Shown: positions 34,991 to 47,156 of the stretch, piece by piece | How positions within the stretch are numbered: the stretch's first letter is position 1 | Layout: the number at the start of each line of letters is the position of its first letter | NCBI GenBank assembly: GCA_023105745.1 | Contig: JALGQZ010000011.1 | Coordinates: 46,902,698 to 46,966,697, forward strand | Source of the DNA: Austropuccinia psidii | Lineage: Eukaryota; Basidiomycota; Pucciniomycetes; Pucciniales; Sphaerophragmiaceae | Direction: 5' to 3' | Length of the DNA stretch: 64,000 nucleotides | Translations under genes and position numbers: made by a program | The notes under the pieces: generated by a model | What the model was told of the DNA's origin: nothing | The model's database searches: none | What the model saw: the letters and a program-made list of their open reading frames with translations, nothing else

Positions 34991-35189
34991 ACACTACTAC
35001 TATTCTAGATATCCTGATAGTTCAGGGATGGTTGTGATCCTGGATAGTGGGAACTTGTTCCATGATGATGGGAAAAATGAGGGAGAGAGGACCTCTATTT
35101 ATAGCTTTTGGGCCTCCATAGAGCTTCTCAAAATAGGGTACTTAGAAAAAATCATAGTTGAGAGGTTTTAGCTGGTGTAGCAGCGTGTT

Positions 35190-36040
35190 TGCTGAGAGAA
35201 TTATGCTGGTGGTGCTTTTTCTTATCAAAATCATGTGATGTATTTGAGATAATTTGGCTGGTGAGATTTTCTTTTTTTGCCAAGAAAGTGGAGAAAATAC
35301 AGCTCCTGACAATTCAACTTTCTTCTAGTCATATGATATATATGAGAAAATTATGCTGGTGTTTCTGTTTCTTATCAAAATCATGTGATGTCTTTGAGAT
35401 AATTTTGCTGGTGACACTTTCATTTTTGGTGACTTTGTTATGTATTTTCTGAGAGAATTATGCTGGTGGTGCTTTTTCTTATCAAAATCATGTGATGTCT
35501 TTGAGATAATTTTGCTGGTGACACTTTCATTTTTGGTGACTTTGTTATGTATTTTCTGAGAGAATTATTCTGGTGGTGCTTTTTCTTATCAAAATCATGT
35601 GATGTGTTTGAGATAATTTGGCTGGTGACACTTTAATTTTTGGTGACTTTGTTGCGTATTTTCTGAGAGAATTATGCTGGTGGTGCTTTTTCTTATCAAA
35701 ATCATGTGATGTGTTTGAGATAATTTGGCTGGTGACACTTTCATTTTTGGTGACTTTGTTGCATATTTTCTGAGAGAATTATGCTGGTGGTGCTTTTTCT
35801 TATCAAAATCATGTGATGTGTTTGAGATAATTTGGCTAGTGACACTTTCATTTTTGGTGACTTTGTTGCATATTTTCTGAGATAATTATGCTGGTGGTGC
35901 TTTTTCTTATCAAAATCATGTGATGTGTTTGAGATAATTTGGCTGGTGGTGTTTTCTTGAAGGTGGGGAAAGTATTTTTTGTTTCTATTTTTTACATATG
36001 TTCTGAGAGAATTATGCTGGTGGTGCTTTTTAGTATTATA
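35190..36040. repeat. ~108-bp minisatellite, about eight units, in the E LTR
   Basis: 'gagaattatgctggtggtgc' recurs at about 35,196, 35,345, 35,451, 35,561, 35,669, 35,777, 35,885 and 36,007. It is followed by 'aaaatcatgtgatgt' and 'tttggtgactttgtt'. The inner units are nearly identical. Confidence 0.9.
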
Positions 36041-36515
36041 TCATTTCATATGGAGATTTCATCATTTCTATCAAGTTTGATGTGTGTTATTACTACTAAG
36101 GAAGCATTTGTTCTTGGAAAATATATTGTAATTTTATGCATAGCCTTGAGGTATTTCTTCTTTCAATTTGATCAAGGTGGTGAAAATACAGGTCTGATGC
36201 TTTGGTCCATCTTCATATACCTTTATTTAGATTAACTGCATTTAATGATGTAATTTGTTATTGATGATGCAATAAGGTGGATAAATTCTTTGATACTATA
36301 CTGTTTTGATAAGATCTTGAGGCTGTGTATTGTATATTTCTTTTTGAAATTTGTAATTGTAATGTGTAAATCTGTTTTGTGTAATTCTTTTTATTATCAT
36401 TTTTTTTCTTTTGTTTTATTGGTAAGCTTGAAACTGGTACTAATGGTATGGAATACCACATCCCCCTCTCCATTTAATGCTTTCCCCAGCATTCCAGTTG
36501 AAAAGCTTGCCAATA

Positions 36516-36932
36516 TCAATCATATCCATTTTGATCAATTTCTTCTCCCTCTGATATTAAATCTTCTTCTTCAATTTCTTCACTGCTGTCATTTTCTGAC
36601 TCTGTACTTGATTCAACTTTCTTTCCTCTGGGATAAAACCTCTTGATGTGACTTGCTGCAAATTTTCTTGTAATTTTAGTGCCATCCAATTCTTCAAGCT
36701 CATAAGGTCCATTATTAATTTGATTTATGACTCTATAAGGTACATTCCAACGGTTCTTGAAGAGTAAACCCCACTGTGACTCAAGTGGTTTATTATAAAC
36801 TAATACCAAGTCCCCTGGTTCAAGTGGATTTCTCGGTCTATGTGCCCACTTTTTGTCCAAATATTGAACTGATTTGTGTCTTGAATCTCTCAATTTCTGT
36901 GCTTCTGCTAATCTTGTTTGTTGTTTTGCCAC
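36516..36932 (-). pseudogene. element E integrase C-terminal fragment
   Basis: About 138 codons read RHKSVQYLDKKWAHRPRNPL, LEPGDLVLVYNKPLESQWGL, then the GPY/F-type module NRWNVPYRVINQINNGPYEL and IKRFYPRGKK. An acidic tail ends at NGYD*. The usual upstream catalytic core is missing. The protein differs from the A, B, C and D integrases. Confidence 0.8.
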
Positions 36933-37123
36933 AATCTGTATGGTTCTTGCCTACAATAGTTCTTCTAGTTGGTATTTTCTTTTGATTGAATATTCTTCAT
37001 TAATTTCACCTTGAAGTCTTCATTATTCTATTATTCACCTTGGTTGTTAATTTTGATATCTTCATTTTTTTTATTTTCTTGATTCCTTGATTTTACTTGC
37101 ATATTCAGCCCTCTGGTGTGCTA

Positions 37124-37410
37124 CCCCTGTAGTTTGAGTCATACAAAGACTAAATTTTGGCCGTCTGGGAACCACCCTGTAGTTTGAAGTCATACAAGGA
37201 CTGATTTTAGCCTTCAGGTTGCTACCCTGTAGTTTAAAGTCATACAAGGACTAATTTTAGCCTTCAGGTTGCTACCCTGTAGTTTAAAGTCATACAAGGA
37301 CTAATTTTAGCCTTCAGGTTTCTACCCTGTAGTTTAAAGTCATACAAGGACTAATTTTGGCCTTAAGGTTGCTACCCTGTAGTTTAAAGTCATACAAGGA
37401 CTAAGTTTTT
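37124..37410. repeat. 50-bp tandem repeat, six units, internal to E
   Basis: 'ccctgtagtttaaagtcata' recurs at about 37,124, 37,175, 37,224, 37,274, 37,324 and 37,374, followed by 'caaggactaattttagcctt'. Units three to five are almost identical. Confidence 0.9.
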
Positions 37411-37547
37411 AGCCTTCTTTATTTGATCTGATCTTTTATCCTCAATGTTAATCAAGACAGTTTATTTTGTTTATTCTTTTTATTATCATTTTTTTTCTTT
37501 TGTTTTATTGGTAAGCTTGAAACTGGTACTAATGGTATGAAATACCA

Positions 37548-39453
37548 CAGCGGGCTTGACGGCGAGTGAGAATCTTTGATGACATGAGGTATTGAAGTGA
37601 TGAATGATCGGTGAGAACTTCAAAAGGGGAAGAAATTGAAAGAAGGAAAGCTCTCCAGCGCTTGAGAGCCCAGACTATGCCAAGGAGTTACTTTTCATGA
37701 ATTTCATAATTGAGCGCAGCTGGGAGAAGCTTGTGGCTGTCAAATTCAATGGGATGTTTTCCTGAGTCAGGGACCTGACTCAGTACAGCACCCAAAGCAT
37801 AATCTGAAGCATCAGTCTCTACAATGGTGGGTAGAGAAGGATTGGAGCAGTGGTGAATGCCTCTTTGAGTTGATGAAACTGTCTAAGAGCTTCCTCATTG
37901 AGGGGAAAACGGGAATCTTTCTTGAGGAAACTTGTGAGTGGACTAATCTTCTTTGAATAATTCTTGATGAAATGGCGGTAAAAATTGGCAAAGCCAAGGA
38001 ATGATTGGAGAGCCTTGAGGTTTCTTGGAGGTGGCCAATTGAGAATTTGCTGGACTTTTTCTTGGTCCATCTTGAGGCCTTCAGAAGAAACAACATAACC
38101 CAAATACTCTACACTAGTAACATGAAAGAGGCACTTGGAGGCCTTAGCAAAGAGGTTGTTGGCTCTGAGTCTGGAAAGAACAGTGGACACATGAGTGACA
38201 TGTTCTTCTTAAGATTTGTAAAAGACCATAATGTCATCCAAATGAACCACAACATAAATATCAAGAAGATCATAAAAAATATCATTGACAACGTTTTGGA
38301 AAGAGGCAGGAGCATTGGTGAGCCCAAATGGAATAACCAAATACTCATAACTGCCATATTCAGTTGTAAAACATGTCAAATGTTCATCACCTTCCTTGAT
38401 TCTGAGCAGGTTATATGCACCACACAAATCAATCTTGGAGAAGATAGAAGAACCATTGAAAACAGTAAGAAGCTGATTCATAGGAGGAACAGGATACTTG
38501 TTCTTCCTAGTAACAGCATTGAGTTTGCGGTAATCAACACACAAACGGAGGCCACCATCCTTCTTTTTGACAAAGAGGACAGGTGCTCCTGTTGAAGAGG
38601 AGCTTGGCCAGATGAAACCTTTCTCTACATTCTCTGAAATGTAGGCCCTGAGTGTATCTGACTCTTGGTTTGATAGAGAGTATATCACCCCAACTGGAGG
38701 TAGAGACCCCTCCAGCTCGATATGATGATCACAGGCGTGGTGAGGAGGAAGTTTTTCTGATTTCACCTTGAGGAATACATCCAAGTACTGGTGATAAATA
38801 GAAGGAAAAACCTTAATCACAGTTTCTATTTCTTCTGGCTCTTCCTCTTCATCCCACAACTCCTCCAGGGAGTCATGATAAGATGAAGGAGGAAGGTCCA
38901 TATTCCCAAAGAAGAGATCAAGTGAAGATACACAATTATCTTCTCCAACATCTTGAATCTCTTTGAAGACTTCATCTCTAGATGAGGGTAATGACTGATG
39001 GGAATTGATAGAAGGAATATGGACAGAAGATGGAAATGATGGTGTTCTAGAATCACCAACCATAGCTTCACATAATTTGGCAGAAGAAAAGTCATTACTG
39101 AAAGATTTTGAAGGATCATAATAGTCCTTATGATCAGAATTAAAGGTGATCAGCCCTTGCCTCCAATCAACATATGGATTGAAATGATTAAGAAAGTCAA
39201 AGCTCAATATGAGGTCTTCTCCCTTGGGAGTATCAATGACTAAAAAGTCCCATTCAAAACTTGGGAAGGAAGGGAGCTCAACCATATATTTAGTATGGTG
39301 TGTCACAAATAAGGAAGGAGACTCTGAGGAGTCAAGAATACTAAGGGGAATCTTCTCTGGGAGTTCTGACATGGTTGAAGAATACTTGTGAACAAACTGC
39401 TTTGCAATAAATGAGTTGGTAGCACCAGAATCAATGAGAATACTGTAAAACAT
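37548..39453 (-). pseudogene. element C protease, reverse transcriptase and RNase H start
   Basis: ORF 38,209-39,453 contains the protease motif ILIDSGATNSFIAKQF, the RT blocks FVKKKDGGLRLCVDYRKLNA and SKIDLCGAYNLLRIKEGDEH, and the palm motif as HLDD rather than YLDD (VVVHLDDIMVF). A TAA directly after FYKS (38,209) separates it in frame from 37,819-38,190 (RT thumb: LFAKASKCLFHVTSVEYLGY). The frame is then lost before RNase H at 37,548-37,818, where element E is inserted. B pol residues 36-680 are the intact counterpart. Confidence 0.93.
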
Positions 39454-39572
39454 ATCAGAGAGAGAAGAAAAAATAAAAAATTTAAGGGAATTTTTGACAC
39501 CAGTATTCAGAATTCACAATTGTGCTCTGCATGGAAAACTGTGAAGACCATTGAACACAACATGATCTTCAC

Positions 39573-40867
39573 TCAGGATTTTCCCTGGCTGGGAAATTTG
39601 CCTGACGGTTGGGTAAGCTTGTTTTGAGGCCTTTTGATACAGGACTCAAGACTATGCTTCCCACCACAATAGGTACAAAGACCCTCCTTGATTATTCTTT
39701 CTTTTTCAGAGTTCATGAGCTTGAAATCTTTATTTAATAAAGAAGAATGGGGCTTGTCCCTCTTCTGAAAATTCTTCTTCTTCTTATGACTTGAACTTGA
39801 AGAATTTTGAGGATGAGAAGAACTTGACTTTGAGGCTTCTGGCTTCTTCTCTTGATGATGACTCTTTTCATTTTGCCTCTCATGGTACCTGGTATCAAGT
39901 TCCAGGGTAATATCCATTAAGTCTTGAAGAGAGTCAATTCTTGAAGGATGGGAGGCCAATTGATCCAAAATCCTGGATGGCAATCCCTTCCTGAAATGAT
40001 GGATAAGAGCTCTTTCACCCCAATCTCCAATTCTTGAGACAAGACTTCTGAAATCAGCAATGTATAAAGATACATGCCCACCTTCCTTCATTCTTAAAGA
40101 ATCCAATTCTGCTTCAGCTTTTCTGACTTCATTTGGGTCCCCAAATAAGGTGAAGAGTTGAGATTCAAATAATTTCCATGAATTGAGAAGGTAATTTGGA
40201 TATTGATTGGTGAGATTAGAAAGATAAGGCTCAACCCATTTTTCAGCCCTTCCAATAAGAAATGAAGTGGCATAAAGGACCTTCTTTCTGTCTTGAGCAA
40301 AGTTTGCCGGATCATTATGAAAAATCAGTTGACAAGACTGAATAGAGCTTCTAACTTTGAAGGGTTGAGTCCCATCAAAGCATTCTGGTGCCTTCATAGA
40401 TGGAGTCTTGAAGGCTGGTGGTCTTGATGCTTCAGAGGATGAAGCTGCTTGAAGATTGGCCATAATTTGAGTCATTTGCTGCATAATGGCCAATAAAGAT
40501 GGTTCAGACTGATGGGAGACAGGCTGATTAGACTTGGCTAGAGTTGGCCTCCAGTACCTTGGGATGCCCCCACAGGAGTAGGGACACCTTCAGTACCATC
40601 AGACTCTTCCTCTTCACCATCTTCACCTGGACCCTTGAAAATAGTCCTTGAAGTTCCTGGAAATCCGCCAACTACTCCTGAAAATGAACTTGATCTTGTG
40701 GGCCCTCTTCCTTCCTTCCTGGACAGTGCTGCTCCTTCCAATTTGGCCCTCAGTTGAGAAACTGCTGGGGTGCCATCAAGAGGAGCCCTAGGGGTTGGAG
40801 TGAGAACAGCTTGAGTTCTGGCCTGAGATCTTGCCTTCCTTGCAGGAGGTGAGTTTTGGATGGGCAT
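39573..40867 (-). pseudogene. element C gag
   Basis: The N-terminal part (ATG 40,867, MPIQNSPPARKARSQARTQA) runs to a stop at 40,538. The rest is 39,573-40,493 in another frame, so one frameshift lies near 40,550. The gag domain reads SIQSCQLIFHNDPANFAQDR, WKLFESQLFTLFGDPNEVRK and GGHVSLYIADFRSLVSRIGD. A short zinc knuckle CTYCGGKHSLESC (CX2CX3HX4C) precedes the C-terminus. Gag ends CAG GGA AAA TCC TGA, preserving a GGGAAAA slippery heptamer at 39,579-39,585. Confidence 0.9.
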
Positions 40868-41588
40868 GATTTTAGGATAAAATGAAATTAAATGAAAATA
40901 ATCAAGATTTGAAGATGAGAACTTGAGGAAATTGAAATAATGCTTGAAGTCAAAAATCAAAATCAATATCTTGAGGAAAATCAATAAAATCAATAAATCA
41001 AATGAAATCTTCAGGTAAATCAATCAATTAAATATCAAATGAAAACTTGAATTCAATAAATCAATCAAAATCAAAATCTTGCAGAAGATCAATCAAGCAA
41101 AATGAATTCTTGAAGAAAAATCAATTTATGTCAAAATTCTTCATGTGAAAAGTCAGCAAAATCAATGGAATCTTCAGGTCAATCAATTTTCTTGAGGTCA
41201 ATATCAATTTATGTCAAATCAATCAATCAAATCAAAATCAAGTGAGTTCTTCTTAAAAATCAAAATTCTTGAAGAATGAATCAATTATGGATCTTGATGT
41301 GAAGAATGTGTCTGAATAACTTGATGAAAAATTTGAAAATCAATGAAAATTAAGATGACGCCTGAATTATGAATGAATTGAAAAATTTGATGATTTGAAT
41401 AAGAATTAAAAAGAGAAACAAAAATAGAATTGGGGTCAGCTTTCAATTTTCAGAATGAAGAATGAATGAGAGAAAATTGAGAGGTGACGATGAATCATAA
41501 AGTTCATAAGCATTGAAGAGTCATAATTTCAATGAAATGAGTGAATGAGATTATAAAGAAAGAATGAACAGAATGAAAAAAAATTATG
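40868..41588 (-). other. element C 5' leader, CAAT/TCAAT-rich
   Basis: The non-coding leader is made largely of 'aatcaatcaa' and 'atcttgagg' phrases. Element B has the same kind of leader at 55,250-55,640. Confidence 0.7.
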
Positions 41589-41603
41589 AGTTAATTAATA
41601 TAA
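41589..41603 (-). other. putative self-priming primer-binding site of element C
   Basis: On the minus strand TTATATTAATTAACT follows the 5' LTR. It is complementary over 14 nt to AGTTAATTAATATA in the same LTR (minus strand, 41,985-41,972). No standard tRNA-complementary TGG start is seen. Confidence 0.65.
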
Positions 41604-43026
41604 TTTCACAGGGGCTCTTGGACAGAAATACAAGAGTGGCCTGGCACTCAGCAATCAGGGAACTCACTTGGAAGACTCCAAAGAATAAAGAAATAAAAAT
41701 AAAGAATAAATTCCTCTAAGAAATATGCAGGTACAAGATGAGATGCAATGAGAGGAAAGAGAAGCCAAATGGCCAAAGAGCCAACCAAGTAAGTCCTTAA
41801 TCACTGTTTCAACCTGTCAAAATGAACAATGGAATTAGTAAGGATATGACCACCAAATATCCATTGACAGGCAAAGAAAGAATAAGAGAAAAGGTGCTAA
41901 ATGACTGACTTGATAATATCAGTATTCACTTAACAAAATAAAAATAAAATAAAGATAAAATAAAATCAAACTATATTAATTAACTGGGGAAAACCCCCCA
42001 GGGTGGAAAGGGTAGCCGGTATATGTGAAAAGTTGGGAGCTTGAGTTCTCCAGGCTGAAAACTGATCTGTATTGATCCTTGAGACTGTATTGATTGTTTT
42101 GGGAATTGATACATCTGGCTAATATTGAAATTTAATTGGGTTGAATGAATTTCCCATTCTTGAAAATGAAATACAGTTCTTGATGGATCCAGACTGTATT
42201 GAAATGAATATGGTTGCCAAGATGGATTGAGTGGAGCTTTGACACTTGACAATTGAATGAATGAATGAATGAACTGCCTCTTGAATCCCTTGAGAGTGGT
42301 GGAACAGTATTGCCTTGGAGGAATACGGTGAATGAAATTATCCAATGACGTCTTGATGGCGTGATTGGTCTTTGACGCTGAAACACTTGCTCTTGAGCCT
42401 TGATGAGTCCTCTGAATGATTGGGTGCCTTGATGACATGATGATATGTTGGAATTTTGAAATGACCATTTGATATTTTCACCATTGAATTTTTGTTGAAA
42501 AATGATGCACCATGATATATAACATCATTTATGGCATATTGGTTCATTGGAAAGAAGATTACGTCCAAAGGTCTTGAGATGGAAAGACAGAGGGGGAAAA
42601 GATTGATGTGATGGCTTCAGAGCTTGGAAAGGTGTTTCTGGGTCCTTTGGGGGTTTTGGCCAATTTTGGGTTCTGAGCCAAAAACTGGCCCAAAGGGCGG
42701 GAAAGTGTCTTTTGGACACTTTGCGTCAAAGTGCGCAAAATGCGCATTATGAGCCTAAATGGCCAAAAACAGCCATTTGGGCCATTTCCCCTGGTTTTGA
42801 GGGAAATGACCAGAAATACCCATTTGGGCATAAATTGCCACTATGGCTTCTGGATTGAGGTGAAGGGCCATGAAGGCCTCAAAAGACAAATGGCCATAAA
42901 TGGTCCATAAGATGATGACGTGGCCATATTGGCCACTGGTGATGGATATGGCCAATTGGCCATAAAAGGACTGTGGCTTTATATTCCATATGGAGATCCA
43001 AGAATGGAATTTCCATGGTTGTGACA
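41604..43026 (-). repeat. 5' LTR of element C (right)
   Basis: It matches 20,603-22,016. Its outer G is mutated (TTTCACAGG for TGTCACAGG), and its other end GTGACA abuts the duplication CCTGG. Confidence 0.93.
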
Positions 43027-45451
43027 CCTGGCAATCACATTTAGAGAGACTTCCATTAGTACTTAAGAAAATTCCTCAAGTGAACATGAAAATATCTCTT
43101 AAAAAATTTAATTTTGGGTTTCATGAGCTGAAGGCTCTAGGGCATGTAGTCTCAGGACTGAGCCTTGTTATTTATAAAAACAAAGTGGCTGCAGTTTTAC
43201 TGAAACAAATGCCCCAGAACAAAAAAGAAATGATGTCTTTCTTGGGGTTTTCCAGTTATTCCAGGCAGTACCTTAAGTATTTTGCAATCCATGCCAGACC
43301 ATTATACAGAATTTGTGATCAACAAACTGTTTTTGAAATGACACAGGAGAGGATTCAAGCATATGATAAAATCAAGTATGCCTTGACCAATGCACCATTA
43401 TTACTGATGTCAGACTGGAAACTTCCTTTCAAGCTGTATATTGATGCATGTGGTGAAGGTTTAGGAGCTGCTCCTCATCAAGTTCAAATTGTCAATAACA
43501 AACCCTTTGAAGGTCCAATTTTTTTTATTTCAAGACAAATTAAACCTACTGAGGCCAGATATGGAGCTAGCCAAATGGAGTTCCTTTGCCTTGTTTGGGC
43601 TCTGCAAAAACTCCATTACTATATTGATGGTAGTGTGTTTGAAGTAATTACTGATTGCAATGCATTAAAATCACTTCTTAACATAAAAACCCCAAACAGA
43701 CACATGTTGAGATGGCAAATTGCTATACAAGAGCATAGAGGCAATATGACCATAGTACATAAAGCTGGAAATATTCATAAGAATGCTGATGGCTTGAGTA
43801 GATGGTCTTTACCCAATACACCTGACAATCCTGCCTATGTTCCTACAAGTGCAGAACCTCAAATTCCAATTGAAGGAATTAACATCACAGATGTTGGAAC
43901 AGAATTCTTTGGAGAAGTTAGAGAAAGCTATAGGCAAGATAAGAGTTGTCATATCCTTACTGCTCTACTTGACAAAGATTGCAAAGATGCAGCATTAGCT
44001 AATTCTCTAGACAATATTTGGAAAGCATCTCATGACAATGGAAGATTCCATTTATTTGATGGTATATTATATCATAGATCTAAACACACATGTGTCATGG
44101 TCCTATGTATTAGAATGTTAATTAACACAATACTACTAGAATATCATGATGACATTTATTCTGGACATCTGTCTGAAGACAGATCTATGGAAAGAATTAA
44201 GACATGTGCCTGGTGGCCATCTTGGAGAACAGATGTCATTGAGTATTGCCATAGTTGTGATAGATTCCAGAAAGCCAATAAAGCTACTGGTAAAAGATTT
44301 GGTTTAATGATCCATATCCAATAACCAAATACCCCATGGAAAGTGGCTCACATGGATTGGGTAACTTCCTTTCCACCTGGGGGTGATAAAATTTACAATG
44401 CATGTCTTGTTATTGTAGACAGATATAGAAAAACCCCAATCTTTTTACCATGTCATAAAGATGACACAGCTATGGATACAGCCCTTCTGATCTGTAATAG
44501 AGTCATATCCCATACTGGTCTTTTTAAAAATATTATTAGTGATAGAGACCTAGAATTCACATCAGCCTTATGGACAAATTTACATAAGCTTTTGGGTACA
44601 AAACTATCATTCTCAAGAGCATACCATCCACAAACAGATTGGTTAGCAGAAAGAATGATTCAAACCGTTGAGGACATGATCAGAAGAGTTTGTGCTTATG
44701 GTCTGGAGTTTAAAGATTCTGATGGCTTTACCCATGATTGGTTTACTCTTATACCAGCATTGAAATTAGCCTACAAGACCTCCATCCATGCTTCAACAGG
44801 AAAACCTCCTGCAATGTTGGAGAAAAGATGGAACCCCAAAATTCCAGTTGATAATTTGAAGAAAGATCTGGTTGATATTCATCCAACTCCTTCAAGCTTT
44901 AAGTCATTGCTTGATAAAGTAAAACACCATGCAAATCAAAGCATGAATGATGCCTTTGAATATGCTAAACAGAAATGGGATAAACGTCATAAAACCCAAG
45001 AATTCAAAGTAGGGGACTTAATCCTAGTTTCAACCTTGAGCTTTAATAATGTTAAAGGCCCAAAGAAACGTAAATATTCCTTTGCAGGACCATTTATTAT
45101 TAAAGCCCTTCATGGGACAAATGCAGTACAAGTAGAACTGTCAGGAGAATTGGAAAACAAACATCCAACTTTCCCTGTCAGTCTGGTAAAGCATTACACT
45201 TCAAGTGATAAGGAATTATTTTCTTTAAGAAATGAAACACCGTTAGAAGTACTCCCACTGGATCAAAGTGAGGATAAAAAGGTACTAAAAGTCTTGAAAG
45301 AAAGAAGACTTAGGGGGAAAATGAAAGAGAATACTTAGTCAGGTACAGAAATCCACAACATGAAGATGAATGGATTGAAGAAACTAAAATACCTGATTCC
45401 CAAAGGTTTCTCAGAAGATTCAGACATGAGAGAAGACCAATTTCTCAGTAA
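43027..45451 (+). pseudogene. element D RT thumb, RNase H and integrase
   Basis: After the C insertion the D pol frame resumes ([20 protein letters not shown]) and stays open to 44,324. It covers RT thumb, RNase H ([49 protein letters not shown]) and the integrase zinc finger ([25 protein letters not shown]). A stop at 44,322 separates it in frame from 44,343-45,338, the integrase core: HMDWVTSF, ISDRDLEF, YHPQTDWLAERMIQ. A one-base change near 45,320 shifts the C-terminal tail, which reads EREYLVRYRNPQHEDEW and RRFRHERRPISQ to TAA at 45,451. The apparent start of the first ORF at 42,990 lies inside the C LTR and is an artefact. Confidence 0.92.
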
Positions 45452-45574
45452 AAAGTGTTAATTGTGTGCTTTACATACTTAAGAAGTATAAATAGAGAGG
45501 TTGGACAGTGATTTATACGCCCCCAAATAGCTTGGGGGTATACTGCTAAAGAAAATTGTAGTACAGTTTTTTTT

Positions 45575-45587
45575 TGGTGGTAGGGAA
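45575..45587 (+). other. polypurine tract of element D
   Basis: GGTGGTAGGGAA lies immediately before the 3' LTR start TGTGAG at 45,588. Confidence 0.7.
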
Positions 45588-46386
45588 TGTGAGCCTGTGA
45601 GGTATATATAATATACCCATAAGGCCACAAAGGACTTTATACACAGTTAAATTTGTCCTCAACAGACTTTTCAATTGAATTTAAAATAAAAAATAACAAA
45701 AAATAAGTATAAATTTTTTTTGGATAAACAAAGTTATAAATACTATTTTATTTTGGGTTCTACACCAAAAATAGCCTAGGGTACACCCATAGGGTGTTAT
45801 ACCCAGAAATACTTATTTCTTATGTTATTGGAAGATTTAAGAAACTCACAGTAGTAATGTAAATTTTTTAACATTTTTTTAAAATTGTTAAATTTAAGCT
45901 TAAATAAGCTTAAATTTAAAGTTGCATAAGGTTTATGAAAACTTACCAAAATTTTAGTTAAAATTGAGATGTTGTGTATATTTACTGAATTGGCTAAGGA
46001 TTTGCCATACAGGATGTAAATCCTGCGTGGGCTCAATTTAAAAGGGTTTAAGGCCATAGTATGGCTTTAAATAAATAAAAGGGCAAAATCCATGCAAAAA
46101 GGTGGGACAAAGGAAAAAGACCAAATAGAGCTGGGGTACCCAGCTTTTTGGATCTGCAAGGATTCAATTAAGGTTGTCCACCTGTATTGGAGGATTGTCA
46201 ACCTTATTTAAACTTTAAGATTAGAATTTTATCCAACCTTAAAGCTTAAACTTGTTTTATCCCAAATTGGACAGGAATTTCAAGTTGCCACAGGGTAAAT
46301 CCCAATATACAGGCTTGAAATTAAGGTTTTAAGAACTGTCAAAGCTTAATTAAGCTTAAAAAGCTTAAGACTTTAAGGTTACAAGC
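45588..46386 (+). repeat. 3' LTR of element D, first part
   Basis: It aligns with 12,748-13,555 of the 5' LTR with frequent substitutions. It is cut by element B within GTTACAAGC and continues at 56,681. Confidence 0.92.
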
Positions 46387-47156
46387 TGTCACAGGGGCTC
46401 TCCGAAGTGAAGAGGGCCTGGCACTCAGTAGACTGGGACTCACTTATGGAGGGCTCAAGGATAGGATAAGATGGGATACACTTAAGAGTGTTAAAGATGA
46501 ATTACTAAAAGAATGAATATAAGAAAAGCAGCAACAAAAGAAATAAGAATAAGAAATAGAAGAGCCAACCACAAACAAGTCCAAGTCCACTGTTTCAACC
46601 TGTCAGAATGGAAAGAGAAGGGTTAATAAGGATATGGCCACCCAACTCATACTGTACAGGCGAAGAAAGAAAAAAAAAGGCAAAGACTAACTTAAGATTA
46701 AATAAATATAATACCCAAAATATAAGGATAAGAATATTCAGATAATAATAAATCAACTAAATTAATTAACTGGGGAAAAGTCCCCAGGGGGGAGAAAGAG
46801 GGGCTGGTATATGTGAGAATCACCAGCCCTGATCCAGAGAAGAATTTTCATGAGAATAATTGATTGTTGAATTGAGTCTGGCCAATACAGGTCCTGTACA
46901 GCTGTACAGGACCTGTACAAGAGGTGTGGTGTATTGGAGTGATCATACAGTTTCATACTGGTGTATTGAAACTGTATTAGGGTGAATCCATCCTGTACAA
47001 GTATTGACAGGCTGTATTGATGTACCAAACTGTATGCATGTTTCAGAATGAAGATTGCTGAAACTGACTGCTGATGCAGATACTGGATTTGCTGATTTGA
47101 GGTGTTTGAGTGGGTGTATGAATGAATACCCTTACCCCTGATGGATGGTTGTTACA
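46387..47156 (-). repeat. 3' LTR of element B (left)
   Basis: On the plus strand it reads TGTCACAGGGGCTC..GATGGTTGTTACA. It contains a 24-bp inverted block around 'cctgtacagctgtacagg' (46,893-46,916) and the promoter module (46,757-46,812). The polypurine tract GAGAGGGGGATAC (minus strand) adjoins it at 47,157-47,170. Confidence 0.96.

Larger units (their letters stand above)
34170..36458 (-). repeat. 3' LTR of element E
   Basis: On the minus strand it starts TGGTATTCCATACC and ends TTCCCACACCA. It contains two minisatellites (34,700-34,990 and 35,190-36,040). Directly before it on the minus strand is the polypurine tract GGAGAGGGGGATG (36,459-36,472). Confidence 0.8.
34170..37547 (-). mobile_element. 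element E: truncated gypsy element inside C
   Basis: The insert separates two halves of the C RNase H. Flanking C sequence resumes exactly (AATTCAGCACAG..CGGGCTTGACG), with CACAG repeated at both ends. The repeat overlaps the terminal CCA, so the right boundary is uncertain by 2 bp. The left LTR (34,170-36,458, TGGT..ACCA, 2,289 bp) is the 3' LTR. Only 75 bp of the right (5') LTR remain (37,473-37,547). Between them lies one integrase fragment. Gag, protease and RT are missing. It represents a third gypsy lineage. Confidence 0.85.
20603..43026 (-). mobile_element. element C: chromoviral gypsy retrotransposon, itself interrupted by A and E
   Basis: C is bounded by LTRs (left 20,603-22,016 as 3' LTR, right 41,604-43,026 as 5' LTR) and flanked by the perfect 5-bp duplication CCTGG (20,598-20,602 and 43,027-43,031). 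Internal order on the minus strand is primer-binding site, gag, protease, RT, RNase H (cut by E), integrase and chromodomain, then a 3' non-coding part (cut by A), then polypurine tract. The coding parts carry several stops and frameshifts. It belongs to the same superfamily as B but to a different subfamily, with 1.4-kb rather than 0.77-kb LTRs. Confidence 0.93.

Noticed and set aside
35190..36040. Possible CRISPR-like array
   Set aside because: Units of about 108 bp are near-identical along their full length with no repeat-spacer alternation. It is a minisatellite in an LTR.
37124..37410. Possible CRISPR-like array with 50-bp period
   Set aside because: There are no unique spacers, so it is a simple tandem repeat in a eukaryotic retroelement.
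42990..43026. Apparent start of a 444-codon ORF
   Set aside because: The first 12 codons lie in the LTR of C. The frame is the interrupted pol of D.
46762..47028. 88-codon ORF present twice (also 56,286-56,552)
   Set aside because: The identical translation comes from the two LTRs of B and there is no independent sign of coding.
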